Source: Pseudomonadota bacterium
GTDB lineage: Bacteria; Pseudomonadota; Gammaproteobacteria; Burkholderiales; Rhodocyclaceae
NCBI GenBank assembly: GCA_021811225.1
Contig: JAJZPJ010000050.1
Coordinates: 1 to 14,739, forward strand
Reading direction: 5' to 3'
Length of the DNA: 14,739 bases
In this document: positions 5,903 through 13,147 of the stretch, piece by piece
Numbering within the stretch: position 1 is the stretch's first letter
Layout: each line of letters starts with the position of its first letter
Position numbers and translations under genes: made by a program
Notes under the pieces: generated by a model
The model's database searches: none
Told to the model about the DNA's origin: nothing
What the model saw: only the letters and a program-made list of their open reading frames with translations

Positions 5903-5948
5903 AGCGACTAGCAGCCAGTCTGCCGCCGTTGATGGCCAGCTCGGCCTG

Positions 5949-5962
5949 CACCCGTCCGGGTG
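5949..5962. terminator. Short GC hairpin between the convergent genes
   Basis: CACCC at 5949-5953 pairs with GGGTG at 5958-5962 around a four-base loop. It lies between the end of the plus-strand regulator gene and the end of the minus-strand qhp operon, so it could serve either direction. It lacks a T-tract and is small, so the call is weak. Confidence 0.25.
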
Positions 5963-5994
5963 TCTCCATCGAGGGACCGACCGTCATTGGTTAC

Positions 5995-6029
5995 CTGGCT
6001 CCATCGATTCTTCGATGACTCGCTGCCAG
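5995..6029 (-). terminator. Hairpin just past the qhp operon end
   Basis: An inner stem of six pairs (CATCGA at 6002-6007 with TCGATG at 6012-6017, loop TTCT) sits within an outer five-pair stem (CTGGC at 5995-5999 with GCCAG at 6025-6029). It lies four bases after the stop codon of the last qhp-operon gene. There is no T-tract on either strand, so if it ends transcription it is not a classical intrinsic terminator. It may instead protect the 3' end of the mRNA. Confidence 0.35.
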
Positions 6030-6033
6030 GCGT

Positions 6034-7038
6034 TCACTGCCAGCGCACCTCGGGGTAGTAGCACATGAACCCGGCGCGGCAGTGCTCTTCGGTGTTGCGG
6101 ATGCCGACCGCAAACGCGGCCGCCTCCCGGTGCGGACTGCCGCCATGGACGCGGTCCACCACCGCGCGCACCATTTCCACGCTCTTCAGCTTCCGTTCGC
6201 TGGCGCCCTCCCGGCCGGCGATCTTGATCGACGCGACGCCCATCGCCTCCAGGCGCGAAATCGCGCACAGGCCGCAAGGCCCGAACGGATGCCCCTCGGC
6301 GGTGGTCGAGAAGCCGCAGCCGAATCGGTACCAGAGCCAGCGCTGATAGTCCGCGTCGTTGTCGCGCAATTTGCGCGCGGTCCGCGCGGAAATCTGCCCG
6401 CCCCGGCCGTCGCGGTAGACGAACGCCCGGTTATCGACGCAGATCGGGCCGCCCTGCTTGGCGGGCAGATGGATCGAATGGCAGCTGCCCTCCTCGAAGA
6501 CGCAGCCGTCGTTGAGCACGAAGGCCTCGATCTCGACGCCGTCGGCGGCCTGCGCCATCGCGCCGACCTCATCGAGCGTGACGTCGCGCGGCAGGATCAC
6601 GCGCTTGACGCCCAGCTCCCGGTACAGGCCGATGCCGGCGCTGTTCCTGCAGCCGGCGACCGAACTGACGTGGATGGCCAGATCCGGCAGGCGCTCGCGC
6701 AGCTCGGCGATCAGCGCGATATCGGCGACGATCACCGCATCGCCGCCGAAATCCCGGAAGCGGCCGGCCAGTTCCACCAGCGCATCCTGATAGCCGCCGC
6801 CATAGCTCTGGGCATTGAGCACCATGAACAGCCGCGCTGCGCTGTGGTGCGCGAGCTCGACGGCACGGCGCAATTCCTCGAGATCGCCCAGGTTGCCGAA
6901 GTAGCGGCGATTGACCGCGCCGGTATTGAAGCGCGCGATCCACTCCTTGGGCACCACCCCGCAGTACAGTTCGTCGGCGCCGGCCGCCGCCAGGGTCGGG
7001 ATTTCGTCGATTCGGCTGATCGGCGCGGTCACCTTCAT
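6034..7038 (-). CDS. Peptidase U32 family protein, UbiU-like, in the qhp operon
   Basis: This 334-residue protein is the partner of the upstream U32 gene and is the size of UbiU (E. coli about 331). The U32 signature is present as EAFVLNDGCVFEEGSC (171-186). Its Cys179 and Cys186 keep the CX6C spacing of the UbiU cluster ligands, and Cys200 fits the third ligand. The fourth is one of Cys241, Cys255 or Cys258. KIAGRE at 272-277 is the family KIEGR motif. It carries more cysteines than UbiU needs, including PCGLC (255, 258) and a C-terminal pair (320, 326), so a second metal site or disulfide is possible. No signal peptide. GGAGTCTGAG precedes the ATG, one base after the upstream stop. It is the last gene of the operon. 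Expected to form a heterodimer with its neighbour. The hydroxylase role on QhpC is inference from position. Confidence 0.83.
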   Translation of the reverse strand: MKVTAPISRIDEIPTLAAAGADELYCGVVPKEWIARFNTGAVNRRYFGNLGDLEELRRAVELAHHSAARLFMVLNAQSYGGGYQDALVELAGRFRDFGGDAVIVADIALIAELRERLPDLAIHVSSVAGCRNSAGIGLYRELGVKRVILPRDVTLDEVGAMAQAADGVEIEAFVLNDGCVFEEGSCHSIHLPAKQGGPICVDNRAFVYRDGRGGQISARTARKLRDNDADYQRWLWYRFGCGFSTTAEGHPFGPCGLCAISRLEAMGVASIKIAGREGASERKLKSVEMVRAVVDRVHGGSPHREAAAFAVGIRNTEEHCRAGFMCYYPEVRWQ

Positions 7039-7039
7039 C

Positions 7040-7903
7040 TCAGACTCCGGAAAACACCAGGCGCGTGACCCGGCCCTGAGCGACCATGTCGCGCACCAGC
7101 GCCGCCATCGCCGCGTCGTGCCGGTAGAAAGTGCTGTTGCCGCGCGCCGAGGAGACGAGGCCGGCGGACGACGCCGCCGCGCCGACTTCGACGACGCCCA
7201 GGCACTCGCGATGGCAGGATCGTCCGGGCGCGAACTTCTCCGGCAGCTCGCGCCGCAAGGAACCGATCTTGCAGATGCGGCCCTTGGCCACGTAGGCGTA
7301 GGGCAAGCAGACGCTGAGATCGATGCCATCGACCGAGTACAGGTCGGGCGTGGCGAAGGGCGGCACGTCCAGCTCGATCCGGCCGATGCCCAGGCGTTCG
7401 AGCAGGCGCCGGTGTCCCGGCGTGCCGTAGCTGCCCGGGTAGGGCTTCAGCCACGCCGCCGACGGCACGCGCGGGTCCTTGATCATTTTCGCCAGCTGGC
7501 GTCCGGCGACCAGAGGCAGCCGCGGGTATGCGCGCCTCAGGAAGCGGGCGACGCCCCAGTCATTGACCAGGATCTCGGCGCCCTCGGGCAGGATCGCGGC
7601 GGCCTGCCCGATCTTCGCCACCAGCGCGTCGTTGGCCGCCGGCGTGGCCAGCACCAGGCTCAGACCGAGCTTGCCGGAGAGCTCGATGGCGCGTTCCAGC
7701 GCCGCCTCATCCGGAAACAGGTGCTCGCAAAATTCGCTGCCGAAATAGAGGTGGCTCGCGGCGGCATCGGCGGGCAGGGTCTCGAGCGCGGCGTCATCGC
7801 CCAGGAATTCCGCGATGTCGCCGGCCCTGAGCACGGGCAGCGCCGAGAGCGCCGGCAGGCGGCGCGGATCGACCACCGCCAGGCCGATTTCCGGCGCCGG
7901 CAT
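7040..7903 (-). CDS. Peptidase U32 family protein, UbiV-like, in the qhp operon
   Basis: This 287-residue protein belongs to the U32 family, whose studied members UbiU-UbiV, RlhA and TrhP are hydroxylation proteins rather than proteases. It is close to UbiV in length (E. coli UbiV is about 292). It shows UbiV landmarks as I recall them: Cys59 in a GSEFC segment near the N-terminus, a VAGR segment at 132-135, and Cys211, Cys230 and Cys234 after an LPYAYVAKGRIC segment. These four correspond to the four [4Fe-4S] ligands of UbiV (39, 180, 193, 197), the last pair keeping the CX3C spacing. Cys199 is extra. There is no signal peptide, so it is cytoplasmic. The start ATG shares a base with the qhpE stop, and one base separates its stop from the next U32 start. 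It is probably not UbiV itself, because it sits where qhpG is usually found. Inferred role: one half of an O2-independent hydroxylase for the QhpC tryptophan. Confidence 0.82.
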   Translation of the reverse strand: MPAPEIGLAVVDPRRLPALSALPVLRAGDIAEFLGDDAALETLPADAAASHLYFGSEFCEHLFPDEAALERAIELSGKLGLSLVLATPAANDALVAKIGQAAAILPEGAEILVNDWGVARFLRRAYPRLPLVAGRQLAKMIKDPRVPSAAWLKPYPGSYGTPGHRRLLERLGIGRIELDVPPFATPDLYSVDGIDLSVCLPYAYVAKGRICKIGSLRRELPEKFAPGRSCHRECLGVVEVGAAASSAGLVSSARGNSTFYRHDAAMAALVRDMVAQGRVTRLVFSGV

Positions 7904-8619
7904 CAGGCGGCCCTCGCCGGCGATCGGCATTCGCGGCCGCGGAAGGCCGCGTCGGATTCCAGCCAGGCCAGGCAATCCTGGGCATCGGCGCGCGGCCAGG
8001 CGCTGAAAAACCGCGCGGCGAGACCGGAGAGCCGCGCTGCCGCATAGCTCGCGCCGCCCTGCGCGGCCCCGTCGGCGGCGCTGTTGGCAGCGGCGGTGGC
8101 AGCGGCGGTGGCGGCGCCGATCAGCCGGCCCGCGGCGAGCACCGACCAGTTCCCCGCGGTGCAGCGGGCGTCCCCCGACACCGCCAATACCTCCGGATAG
8201 GCGGCCGGATAAACGGCGTCGCCGCGCGCCGGAAAGGCGGCGACCAGCAAGGCGCCAGAGGCCCGGGCGCGCTCGCAGGCGTGACGCAGCGCCGCCTTGT
8301 CGGCGCGGAGCCCCAGGCTCAGGTTGATGATCCGGGCGCCCTGCTCCAGGCACCAGGCGATGCCCTCCGCCACGACGCCGGCATCGACCGTGCGGCTGTC
8401 GGTGAATGCCTGGGCGCTGACCAGGGCGGCGGCCGGCGCCAGGCCGAGGATGATCCGGGCGATCTCCGAGCCGTGGCCTATGGCATCGTCCATGGCCGCG
8501 CTCCGCCCGACGCTGCCGTCCTGGCGCAGGAGCACGCGCGTCTCGGCCGCCAGCCGGCGCCTCAAGGCCGGGGCGACGCCGCTGTCGACGATGCCGAGCC
8601 TGGGACCACTAGGCGGCAT
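7903..8619 (-). CDS. qhpE: Subtilisin-like serine protease, QhpC leader peptidase
   Basis: This protease of the S8 type would remove the QhpC leader during maturation. With the ATG at 8619 (GGAG eight bases upstream) it has 238 residues and no signal peptide, so it acts in the cytoplasm or at the membrane. The triad is visible: Asp12 in GIVDSG, His49 in GHGSEIA, and Ser191 in GGASYAAARLSGLAA, which matches the family GTSxAAPxVxGxAA pattern. The stretch where subtilisins carry the oxyanion-hole Asn (after the VAA strand, about 127-134) reads AAFPARGD with no Asn. Just before Ser191 lies an Ala-rich low-complexity stretch (about 169-190) encoded partly by a 12-bp tandem repeat. A longer in-frame start at 8733 lies inside qhpF and was rejected. 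The stop shares one base with the next start (TGATG). Confidence 0.88.
   Translation of the reverse strand: MPPSGPRLGIVDSGVAPALRRRLAAETRVLLRQDGSVGRSAAMDDAIGHGSEIARIILGLAPAAALVSAQAFTDSRTVDAGVVAEGIAWCLEQGARIINLSLGLRADKAALRHACERARASGALLVAAFPARGDAVYPAAYPEVLAVSGDARCTAGNWSVLAAGRLIGAATAAATAAANSAADGAAQGGASYAAARLSGLAARFFSAWPRADAQDCLAWLESDAAFRGRECRSPARAA
8086..8109. repeat. 12-bp tandem repeat inside qhpE
   Basis: The unit GGCAGCGGCGGT occurs twice in succession (8086-8097 and 8098-8109) and is followed by a related GGCGGC. On the minus strand it encodes an Ala/Thr run (about residues 171-178) just upstream of the catalytic Ser. The repeat is in frame, so copy-number change would alter the length of a linker without breaking the gene. 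Confidence 0.8.
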
Positions 8620-10315
8620 CGTCGAGCTCCGCCGAATCGGTGCTGACCTGCCCGCAGCGGAGCACGCACACCTGATCGACCGCGCCGGCCAGCAGCGGAT
8701 CATGGCTGATGACGATCCGGGTCTTGCCGGCAAAGATCCGGTCCACGCAGCCCATGATCGACAGCGCCAGCGTCCGGTCGACGGAACTGGTGGTCTCGTC
8801 GAGGACCAGCACCGCCGGCTGCTGCAGGATCGCGCGGGCCAGCGCCAGGCGCATCCGCTCGCCGCGCGACAGCGCGAAACTGGCCGCGCCCAGCTGGCGG
8901 TCCGGCGCGACGCGTTCGAGATCGAGTCCGGCCGCCGCCATCGCCGCGCGGATTTCCTCGTCGCCCGCCTCCGGCGCCACGTAGCGGAGATTGTCCGCCA
9001 CCGTTCCCGGGAAAAACACCGGCTCCTGTTCGACCACCGACACGCTGCGCCGCAGCGCCTCCAGATCGATGTCGGCGATGTCGATGCCGTCGAGCAGGAT
9101 GGCGCCGGCCTGGGGCAGGCAATGGCACAGCAGCAGATCGGCCAGCGTCGACTTGCCCCCGCCCGAGGCCCCGAGCAGCAGCGTCTTGCTGCCGGCGGCG
9201 ATGCGGAAGGAGGCGTCGCGCAGCACCCAGACGTCGGCGTCGTGCCGGTAATCGACGCCCCTGAATTCGACCTCTCCGCGGCAGATCCCGGGCACGGACG
9301 GATTGGCCGCCTGCGCTGGGCGCAGCGGCGCGCTGTCCATCAGTTCGGCGACGCGGGTGAGGCTGATGCGGGCCCGCTGCCAGCCGGCAAAAACCCCCAG
9401 CAGGGTATTCACCGGCCCGCTCGCGCGCGCGGCATAGCTGACGAAGGCCACCAGGACGCCGACCGTGGTCTGGTGCTGCATCAGCAGCCAGCCGCCGACC
9501 CCGACCACGATCGCCATTCCCAGCGTCCCCGCGAGCCGCTGCAGCAGGCTCAGGGCGAAGCCGGCCCGCTGCGACGCGCGCAGCGACTGGTAGTAGGCCC
9601 GGTGGTGGTCGCGCAGGCCGTCCAGGCGCGCCGATTGCGTATTGGAGGCCTGGATGAACTTCACCGCCCGCAGGGAATCGAGAAAGTAGCCCGACAGCGC
9701 GGCGGAGCGGACCCTGACTTCGCGCGAGGCGTTTTCTATGTCGCCGCGCTTGATCCAGGCGGCGGCGACCTGGAGCGGCACGACGGCCAGAACCAGCAGG
9801 GCCAGCGGCGTGCTCAGGCTGCCCATCAGCACGGTCAGCAGCGCCAGATTGAAGATGCCGCCGACCACCGCCAGCGGCGAATCGACGACCAGGCGCTGGA
9901 TCTGGGCCAGGTCGGTGTCGAAACGGGAGAACAGCTCGCCCAGGCCCGTGCGCGCGTAATAGGCGGGAGGAAGATCCTGCAGGTGCCCGAACACCCGCTC
10001 GCGCAGGCGGAACAGCACCTGCGAGGACAGATCGATATGGGCGAAGCGGTTGAACGATTCCAGGAACACCCCGAACAGGGGCGTCAGCAGCATGAGCGCG
10101 CAAGAAGCGACCAGCACCCGCAGGTTGCCGGCCATGGCGCCCTGGTCGATCAGCACCTTGGACAGATAGGGCTGGATCAGGACCATCAGGCTGGCACCCA
10201 TCGACAAGGCCAGGATGCGCAGCAGCAACCAGCGATTGCCGATCAGCGCCGGCCAGGCCAGCGCCAGGACACGCCGGTGTCCCGGCTCGATCGGCCTCAG
10301 GATCGCGCGCGCCAT
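8609..10315 (-). CDS. qhpF: ABC exporter of the QHNDH gamma subunit (fused membrane and ATPase domains)
   Basis: This 568-residue inner-membrane half-transporter would act as a dimer to move crosslinked QhpC to the periplasm. The N-terminal two-thirds is an ABC exporter membrane domain with roughly six hydrophobic segments between residues 30 and 305. The ATPase domain has Walker A GASGGGKST at 382-390, a Q-loop Gln at 430, a signature LSRGERM at 482-488 (a variant of LSGGQ), Walker B VLVLDE at 502-507 and the switch His at 538. All catalytic residues are present, so it should be active. There is no N-terminal C39 peptidase domain, in agreement with leader removal being done by the separate protease QhpE. 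The gene lies 10 bases after qhpB and its last 11 bases overlap the start of qhpE. Confidence 0.92.
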   Translation of the reverse strand: MARAILRPIEPGHRRVLALAWPALIGNRWLLLRILALSMGASLMVLIQPYLSKVLIDQGAMAGNLRVLVASCALMLLTPLFGVFLESFNRFAHIDLSSQVLFRLRERVFGHLQDLPPAYYARTGLGELFSRFDTDLAQIQRLVVDSPLAVVGGIFNLALLTVLMGSLSTPLALLVLAVVPLQVAAAWIKRGDIENASREVRVRSAALSGYFLDSLRAVKFIQASNTQSARLDGLRDHHRAYYQSLRASQRAGFALSLLQRLAGTLGMAIVVGVGGWLLMQHQTTVGVLVAFVSYAARASGPVNTLLGVFAGWQRARISLTRVAELMDSAPLRPAQAANPSVPGICRGEVEFRGVDYRHDADVWVLRDASFRIAAGSKTLLLGASGGGKSTLADLLLCHCLPQAGAILLDGIDIADIDLEALRRSVSVVEQEPVFFPGTVADNLRYVAPEAGDEEIRAAMAAAGLDLERVAPDRQLGAASFALSRGERMRLALARAILQQPAVLVLDETTSSVDRTLALSIMGCVDRIFAGKTRIVISHDPLLAGAVDQVCVLRCGQVSTDSAELDDAA

Positions 10316-10325
10316 GTCGCCCCCG

Positions 10326-11393
10326 CTAGCGCTCGATGACCCTCAGCGAGGCCGCCCCCTGGTCGCCGCCGCCCGGAATGGCGATCTCGGCCAGCTTCTT
10401 CAGGCTCGCGCTGTCGTACACCGAGACCGCGTTGATCGTCCCGCCGAGATACAGCTCCTTGCCGTCCGAAGAAATATTGATGGCATAGTGGGTGTGTTCC
10501 ATGTCGACCCTCTTGACGATTTTTCCGCTGGCAAGATCGATCTTGCACAGCTGGTTCATCATCGCGAACACCTGGTTCTTGTCGACGGGATTCACGACCG
10601 AGGAAAAAAAGCCGACATCGGCAGCGCCGACCTCGGTCGCCTTCATGACTTCCTTGTCGAGATCGAAGGTGAGCACGCCGACTTCCTCGGCATCGGGCGA
10701 CGTCGCGGCGACGTCGGTGCGGGGCACGTAGTAGGGCGTCGACAGCATGTGCGCCCGCTCGAACTGCGGCCAGAAGTCGAGGATGTCGGGTTCGCCCAGT
10801 CCCTTCCGCTGCCAGTGACGCAGCGGGAAGGTCTTCTCGATCGCGCCGGTGGCGGGATTGAACAGGTACAGATCCCAGCCTAAGCCGATCAGATTGCCCT
10901 TGGCCGTGGGCGCCAGCAGGCTGATCCGCCGCGGCGCGGGAAACACCCGCAGGGGCTGGGCAGCGAGGCCGGCGGCCGTGCTATAGACGGCGATGCGGGT
11001 GGGCAGCACCTGGTAATCGTTGCGGTTGAGCCGGGTCGGGATCTGATAGACATAGAGGAGCTTCCCGTCCAGGCTCTCCGCCAGGGCCAGCATCGATTTC
11101 ACCCGGACGTTGCCGTGCGACATGTCGGCGCGAAACACCTGCTTGCCGGTATCCAGATCGATCCCGGCAACGCTTTCGTTGTGGTTGGTGAGGACATAGG
11201 CGACCTTGCCGCCATCCACCACCGAGATTGCCGAGGCGATGCCCGGCCCCGGGATCACGAAGTTGTGGATGACCTTGCGCGCCGCCAGATCGATCACGTG
11301 CAGAGTGTTCGGCCGCGATGCCGTGATCAGATAGTCCTTGGCCGTCGCCGTCAGGGAACAAAACGCGAGGAGCAAAACTAGCCAATATTTCAT
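10326..11393 (-). CDS. qhpB: QHNDH beta subunit (seven-bladed beta-propeller)
   Basis: This is the periplasmic subunit that packs against QhpC and helps form the substrate pocket and the electron path. The 355-residue product starts with a clean Sec signal peptide (MKYWLVLLLAFCSLTATA, cleavage near residue 18). Repeated propeller strands follow, seen in the recurring pattern of a short hydrophobic strand, ID/YD and xTG or SxDG turns (for example VIDLAARKV, GIDLDTGKQV, TFDLDKEV, KIDLASGKIV, VYDSASLKK). Length is usual for QHNDH beta. The ribosome site GGGAGG lies inside the end of qhpC, nine bases before the ATG, which couples the two subunits. qhpF begins 10 bases after the stop. Other propeller proteins look similar by motif alone, so the name rests on sequence character together with its position after qhpC. 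Confidence 0.93.
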   Translation of the reverse strand: MKYWLVLLLAFCSLTATAKDYLITASRPNTLHVIDLAARKVIHNFVIPGPGIASAISVVDGGKVAYVLTNHNESVAGIDLDTGKQVFRADMSHGNVRVKSMLALAESLDGKLLYVYQIPTRLNRNDYQVLPTRIAVYSTAAGLAAQPLRVFPAPRRISLLAPTAKGNLIGLGWDLYLFNPATGAIEKTFPLRHWQRKGLGEPDILDFWPQFERAHMLSTPYYVPRTDVAATSPDAEEVGVLTFDLDKEVMKATEVGAADVGFFSSVVNPVDKNQVFAMMNQLCKIDLASGKIVKRVDMEHTHYAINISSDGKELYLGGTINAVSVYDSASLKKLAEIAIPGGGDQGAASLRVIER

Positions 11394-11397
11394 TTTC

Positions 11398-11712
11398 TCA
11401 ATCCTCCGGGAAGAGGCTTTGCAGCTGACGCCAATCGCGCAGGGCCGAGTTCTTGCCGTCGGTCCAATCCTGATTGGTATTCATGCTGTCGCCCACCTGG
11501 GCCGGCCACCAGCAAGGATCGGTGCATCCGTACAGGTCCGCTTCCATCGGATGGCACAGACCCGACAGGCCGCCCGACGCGTCGACCTCCCAGCCGGGAT
11601 CGAAGGTCGTGGTGCAACCGGCCACATTACTCATCAGGCTCGCCTGCTCATCCGGGCCTGCCGCGCTCGCCAGGCTGCGGGCCTTTTCGTTCAAGGGAAT
11701 AAGACGCTTCAT
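11398..11712 (-). CDS. qhpC: QHNDH gamma subunit precursor, CTQ-bearing peptide
   Basis: This small subunit carries cysteine tryptophylquinone and the thioether cage. The 104-residue precursor has Cys33, Cys53, Cys63 and Cys67. Subtracting a 26-residue offset places them at 7, 27, 37 and 41 of the published mature subunit. All partners then fall into register: Glu42 (16), Asp59 (33) and Asp75 (49) for the three Cys-to-acid crosslinks, and Trp69 (43) with Cys63 (37) for CTQ. The first residues (MKRLIPLNEK and on) form a leader without a hydrophobic core. It is therefore not a Sec signal, which fits the known route of QhpD modification, QhpF export and QhpE cleavage. GAGGA lies about eight bases before the ATG. 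qhpB starts four bases after the stop. The amino-acid match to the family is very strong (GCTTTFDPGWEVD, DPCWWPAQV). Confidence 0.96.
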   Translation of the reverse strand: MKRLIPLNEKARSLASAAGPDEQASLMSNVAGCTTTFDPGWEVDASGGLSGLCHPMEADLYGCTDPCWWPAQVGDSMNTNQDWTDGKNSALRDWRQLQSLFPED

Positions 11713-13136
11713 CGCTGGTTCCTCTGTTCCATGTTCTTCGCTGTGAAAAATTCCGGATTGGCGGCGGAAATATCGCCGAAGCAATCCAGACCGAATGCCA
11801 GCCACTCCCGCACGAAGTCGCAATGGCCGAAGGTCGGCGTCAAAGGATCTCCCGAGCGGACGTAGGCTTCGTGGTAGCAACCGCCGGCGCAGATGCCCCG
11901 CGCCGGGCATTCGCTGCAGGCGGCATTCACCCGCTGCGCCGCGGTGATGAATTCGCCCAGCCGCTCCTGCGCAATTCCGTTGTTCACGTCGCCGAACACG
12001 CCGACCCCGGTGCCGGTGAAGCGATGGCACAGCGACAGGCTGCCGTCCGTGCCGGCGGCGAGCAGACCCAGGCCGGCGCCGCAGGGCAGCGTCTTGCGCG
12101 TGCCCCGCCACAGGTCCAGCATCATGTGGTTCATGTTGGAAAAGCCGTGATGCCGGCCGCGCTTGGCATCCTGGACGTAATCCCGCCCCAAGGCCTTCAT
12201 GCCGTCGACAATCCGGCGCATGTCGTCGGCGTCGAGGGAAATCGGCGATTTCGGATCGTCGGTGACCGGGGCGAAGCCGACCTCGGCGAATCCCAGTTCG
12301 TCGTGCAGGTGCCGATAGATCCGCGCGACGTCGCTGCCGCCGCGCGACAAGGTGACGCGCGCCGCGACCGGACGGGCCAGCGGCGACGCGAGCAGACGCT
12401 TGACCTTGGCCGCGACGATCCGGTAGCTGCCCTTGCCGCCGAGGGTGATCCGGCGTCGGTCGTGCTCCGCCTCGTCGCCGTCGATGCTCACCGCTACGCC
12501 GAAGTCGTGATCGCGGAAGAAGTCGATCATCTCGTCGCTGAGCAAGGTCGCATTGGTCGTCAGGGAAAAGTCCACCTTCTTGCCGCGCGTCCCGGCCTGG
12601 CGCTCGGCGTACAGCGTCAGTTCGCGCAGCTCGGCAAAACGCGTCAGCGGTTCGCCGCCGAAGAAGACGATGCCCACGCGCGGCAGCTTCTCCGCCTGCC
12701 GAAACAGCAGGTCGATCGCCCGGGTGGCGGTCTCATGCGCCATGACGACCGCCGCCTTGGGGCTGGCGAGATCGTCGCGGTAGCAATAGGAGCAGCCCAG
12801 GTTGCAGCCCGTGGTCAGGGTCAGCACCAGCGTGCTGATCGGCGCATCGCTCACCTTGCGCGGCGCGATCTCGTAGGACTTCCTGGCCGGGGCGACGACG
12901 CCCAGGGCGAGAAGATCGTCCAGGGCGTCGCACACTTCGCCGGGCGCATAGCGGCCGTCGAAGCGGACTCTCACCTCGTCCGCGCTGATCGCATCCTGCC
13001 CTTCGAACAGTTCCAGCAGCTCGTCGGACACCCGGTCGAGTTCGAACAGCGAGGTGGTCGGCACGTGCAGCAGTATGCGACGGCTGGCCGGACCCGCGCT
13101 CCGGTAGTTATGCCTTTGCAGTTGCAATGTTCCCAT
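11709..13136 (-). CDS. qhpD: Radical SAM/SPASM maturase of the QHNDH gamma subunit
   Basis: This cytoplasmic radical SAM enzyme installs the intra-peptidyl Cys-to-Asp/Glu thioether bonds in QhpC before export. The 475-residue protein has an N-terminal winged-helix, PqqD-like region (about 25-95) likely to bind the leader peptide. The radical SAM motif CNLGCSYC (Cys111, 115, 118) follows, with the FFGGEPL motif at 158-164. The C-terminal SPASM region holds Cys352, 370, 407, 410, 416, 420 and 439, enough to ligate two auxiliary Fe-S clusters. The start at 13136 has GGAGA about six bases upstream. An ATG further upstream in frame (13391) lies inside qhpA and gives a non-family N-terminus, so it was rejected. 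The stop overlaps the qhpC start (TGA at 11711-11709, ATG at 11712-11710), so enzyme and substrate are translated together. Confidence 0.95.
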   Translation of the reverse strand: MGTLQLQRHNYRSAGPASRRILLHVPTTSLFELDRVSDELLELFEGQDAISADEVRVRFDGRYAPGEVCDALDDLLALGVVAPARKSYEIAPRKVSDAPISTLVLTLTTGCNLGCSYCYRDDLASPKAAVVMAHETATRAIDLLFRQAEKLPRVGIVFFGGEPLTRFAELRELTLYAERQAGTRGKKVDFSLTTNATLLSDEMIDFFRDHDFGVAVSIDGDEAEHDRRRITLGGKGSYRIVAAKVKRLLASPLARPVAARVTLSRGGSDVARIYRHLHDELGFAEVGFAPVTDDPKSPISLDADDMRRIVDGMKALGRDYVQDAKRGRHHGFSNMNHMMLDLWRGTRKTLPCGAGLGLLAAGTDGSLSLCHRFTGTGVGVFGDVNNGIAQERLGEFITAAQRVNAACSECPARGICAGGCYHEAYVRSGDPLTPTFGHCDFVREWLAFGLDCFGDISAANPEFFTAKNMEQRNQR

Positions 13137-13147
13137 CCCGGTCTCCT

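Noticed and set aside
6034..7903. Reading the two U32 genes as leader proteases for QhpC
   Set aside because: QhpE already supplies a leader peptidase with a visible triad, and the UbiU/UbiV-type cysteine ligands are retained, which points to Fe-S hydroxylation chemistry rather than proteolysis.
6034..7903. Reading the pair simply as the housekeeping ubiUV genes
   Set aside because: They are translationally coupled to qhpE and sit in the qhpG position. The sequences also differ in loop lengths and surplus cysteines. This alternative cannot be fully excluded without seeing whether a separate ubiUV pair exists in the genome.
8619..8733. An N-terminal extension of QhpE to an ATG at 8733
   Set aside because: It would overlap 125 bases of qhpF and adds Arg/Ser/Pro-rich residues unlike any protease. 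The ATG at 8619 has a ribosome site and begins just before the catalytic Asp strand.
8297..10339. A 680-codon open frame on the plus strand
   Set aside because: It lies antisense to qhpF and qhpE, has a Gln/Arg/His-rich composition typical of shadow frames in GC-rich DNA, and shows no domain. The minus-strand genes have full family motifs.
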